The notes under the pieces were generated by a model, which worked only from the letters and a program-made list of their open reading frames with translations, did no database searches and was not told where the DNA came from. A stretch of DNA of 15,634 bases from NCBI GenBank assembly GCA_023255285.1, contig JALRIY010000031.1, positions 1 to 15,634 on the forward strand. The letters run 5' to 3'. A program made the position numbers and the translations under genes. Below are positions 15,013 to 15,634 of this stretch, one piece after another. Source of the DNA: Algoriphagus sp. GTDB taxonomy: Bacteria > Bacteroidota > Bacteroidia > Cytophagales > Cyclobacteriaceae. How positions within the stretch are numbered: the stretch's first letter is position 1; the number at the start of each line of letters is the position of its first letter.

Positions 15013-15634
15013 TTCCTCTGGATCCTCCTGAGCTAGTGCTTCCTGAGGACCCACTTGAGCTTCTTGATGTGCTTGCTCCAGCTCCTGAGCTACTCCTACT
15101 AGGAGCGCTAAAACTTGAAGAACTAGATCTAGTTGAACCACCGCTAGAGAATGCTGAGCTTGAACTTCTTCCTGAAGTGGAGAATCGTGAACCTGTATTA
15201 ACACTAGAAGATCTATTGTAAGATGGACTAGTAGAAGTTGGTCTTGACATTGCTCCTCCTGAGGAATAAGCACTTCGAGATGGGCTTGCAGTATATCCTC
15301 TACCAGAAATAGTAGCAGAAGAATTACGGGTAGCACTTTGGGATGTGGTTCTATTTGGCGTGATAGCACTACGCGCTGATGCAGGCGAATTCACATTTCT
15401 TTGAGAAGTTGCCATGCGGCTTCTACCTGAAGAATAGTAATCGTTTTGAGAGTTGCTAAAATCACGGCTTGCAGTTCGAGAAGACTCGGAAGCTCCTAAT
15501 CTCCTTGGAGAAGCTCCCCTTGAATTGGCTACGGTTTCTCTTGCTTGAGCACGTGCAGTGCTAGGGTTGCCAATACTTTGGGCTATGCCCCTATTACCAC
15601 CGTTCATGGAAGCACCTCGACTTGGACGTGCGCC
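15002..15634 (-). CDS. Ser/Arg/Gly/Asn-rich low-complexity protein (5' part outside window)
   Basis: The last 210 residues of a gene that enters from the right edge. The frame stays open to the edge with the same composition (GARPSRGAS precedes the first ATG at 15607), so the true start is probably outside. I do not recognise a family. By hand count the 201 residues after that ATG hold about 64 Ser, 25 Arg and 23 Gly, with one Leu and no Lys, Cys, His or Trp. Positive charge thus comes only from Arg, and aromatic residues are scattered Tyr and Phe. The last 70 or so residues are runs of Ser with RS, SG and TS units, ending SRGRGN. It looks intrinsically disordered. Whether a folded domain or signal peptide precedes it cannot be seen. 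The stop codon lies within an intrinsic terminator. Confidence 0.75.
   Translation of the reverse strand, partial: GARPSRGASMNGGNRGIAQSIGNPSTARAQARETVANSRGASPRRLGASESSRTASRDFSNSQNDYYSSGRSRMATSQRNVNSPASARSAITPNRTTSQSATRNSSATISGRGYTASPSRSAYSSGGAMSRPTSTSPSYNRSSSVNTGSRFSTSGRSSSSAFSSGGSTRSSSSSFSAPSRSSSGAGASTSRSSSGSSGSTSSGGSRGRGN

Noticed and set aside
15036..15221. Plus-strand Leu/Glu-rich open frame
   Set aside because: Antisense shadow of the repetitive Ser codons; no start context or family resemblance.
14830..15369. Minus-strand open frame of 179 codons rich in Leu, Gln and Glu
   Set aside because: It is out of frame with the Ser/Arg-rich gene; its composition is what frame-shifting Ser-rich codons yields, and it runs through the terminator and into the OmpP1-like gene.
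1..15634. Mobile elements, prophage, CRISPR, tRNA or rRNA
   Set aside because: I saw no transposase, integrase, spaced direct repeats or tRNA cloverleaf; the genes are mainly core functions of similar base composition.

Overview
The window reads as ordinary chromosome of a Bacteroidota bacterium, most likely Cytophagales (Cyclobacteriaceae / Algoriphagus-like). The reasons are a PorX-type regulator with a PglZ domain, the SDR-type threonine dehydrogenase, a BT_3928-like DoxX protein behind a doubled DUF1599 protein, and several matches to the Bacteroidetes promoter consensus (TTTG-N19-TAnnTTTG). Gene density is high, and I see no RNA gene, insertion sequence, phage gene or CRISPR array. No stretch without a gene is longer than about 155 bases.

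Left part (1-7007): a partial HD-domain phosphohydrolase gene leaves the window on the minus strand. It is divergent from porX, the two-component/alkaline-phosphatase-fold regulator tied to type IX secretion, and their candidate promoters overlap. Downstream of porX, on the same strand and tightly packed, come tsaE (tRNA t6A modification), an alanine-dehydrogenase-like gene, a secreted protein with TPR-like and type-1 periplasmic-binding regions, hemL (5-aminolevulinate synthesis) and an ArsC/Spx-family gene. A candidate promoter at 3653-3682 may restart transcription in front of the periplasmic protein.

Middle part (7044-9352): tdh (minus) and kbl (plus) are divergent and form the complete two-step conversion of threonine to glycine plus acetyl-CoA. 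A near-perfect bidirectional terminator (9464-9495) separates kbl from the convergent folP-dacA pair. In that pair the dacA start overlaps the folP stop, coupling a folate enzyme to the c-di-AMP synthase.

Right part (11258-15634): divergent from folP runs a chain of three overlapping genes: a doubled DUF1599 protein, a DoxX/MauE-like membrane protein and shikimate kinase. The chain ends by overlapping, stop to stop, a minus-strand gene for an OmpP1/FadL-like outer-membrane barrel. Upstream of that lies the 3' part of a gene for a lysine-free, Ser/Arg/Gly/Asn-rich low-complexity protein, whose stop codon sits in the loop of its own terminator.

Four genes (HD, tsaE, dacA, DUF1599) appear to need non-ATG starts. 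The least understood part is the coupled DUF1599-DoxX-aroK block beside folP-dacA; the rest is mainly core metabolism and envelope functions.
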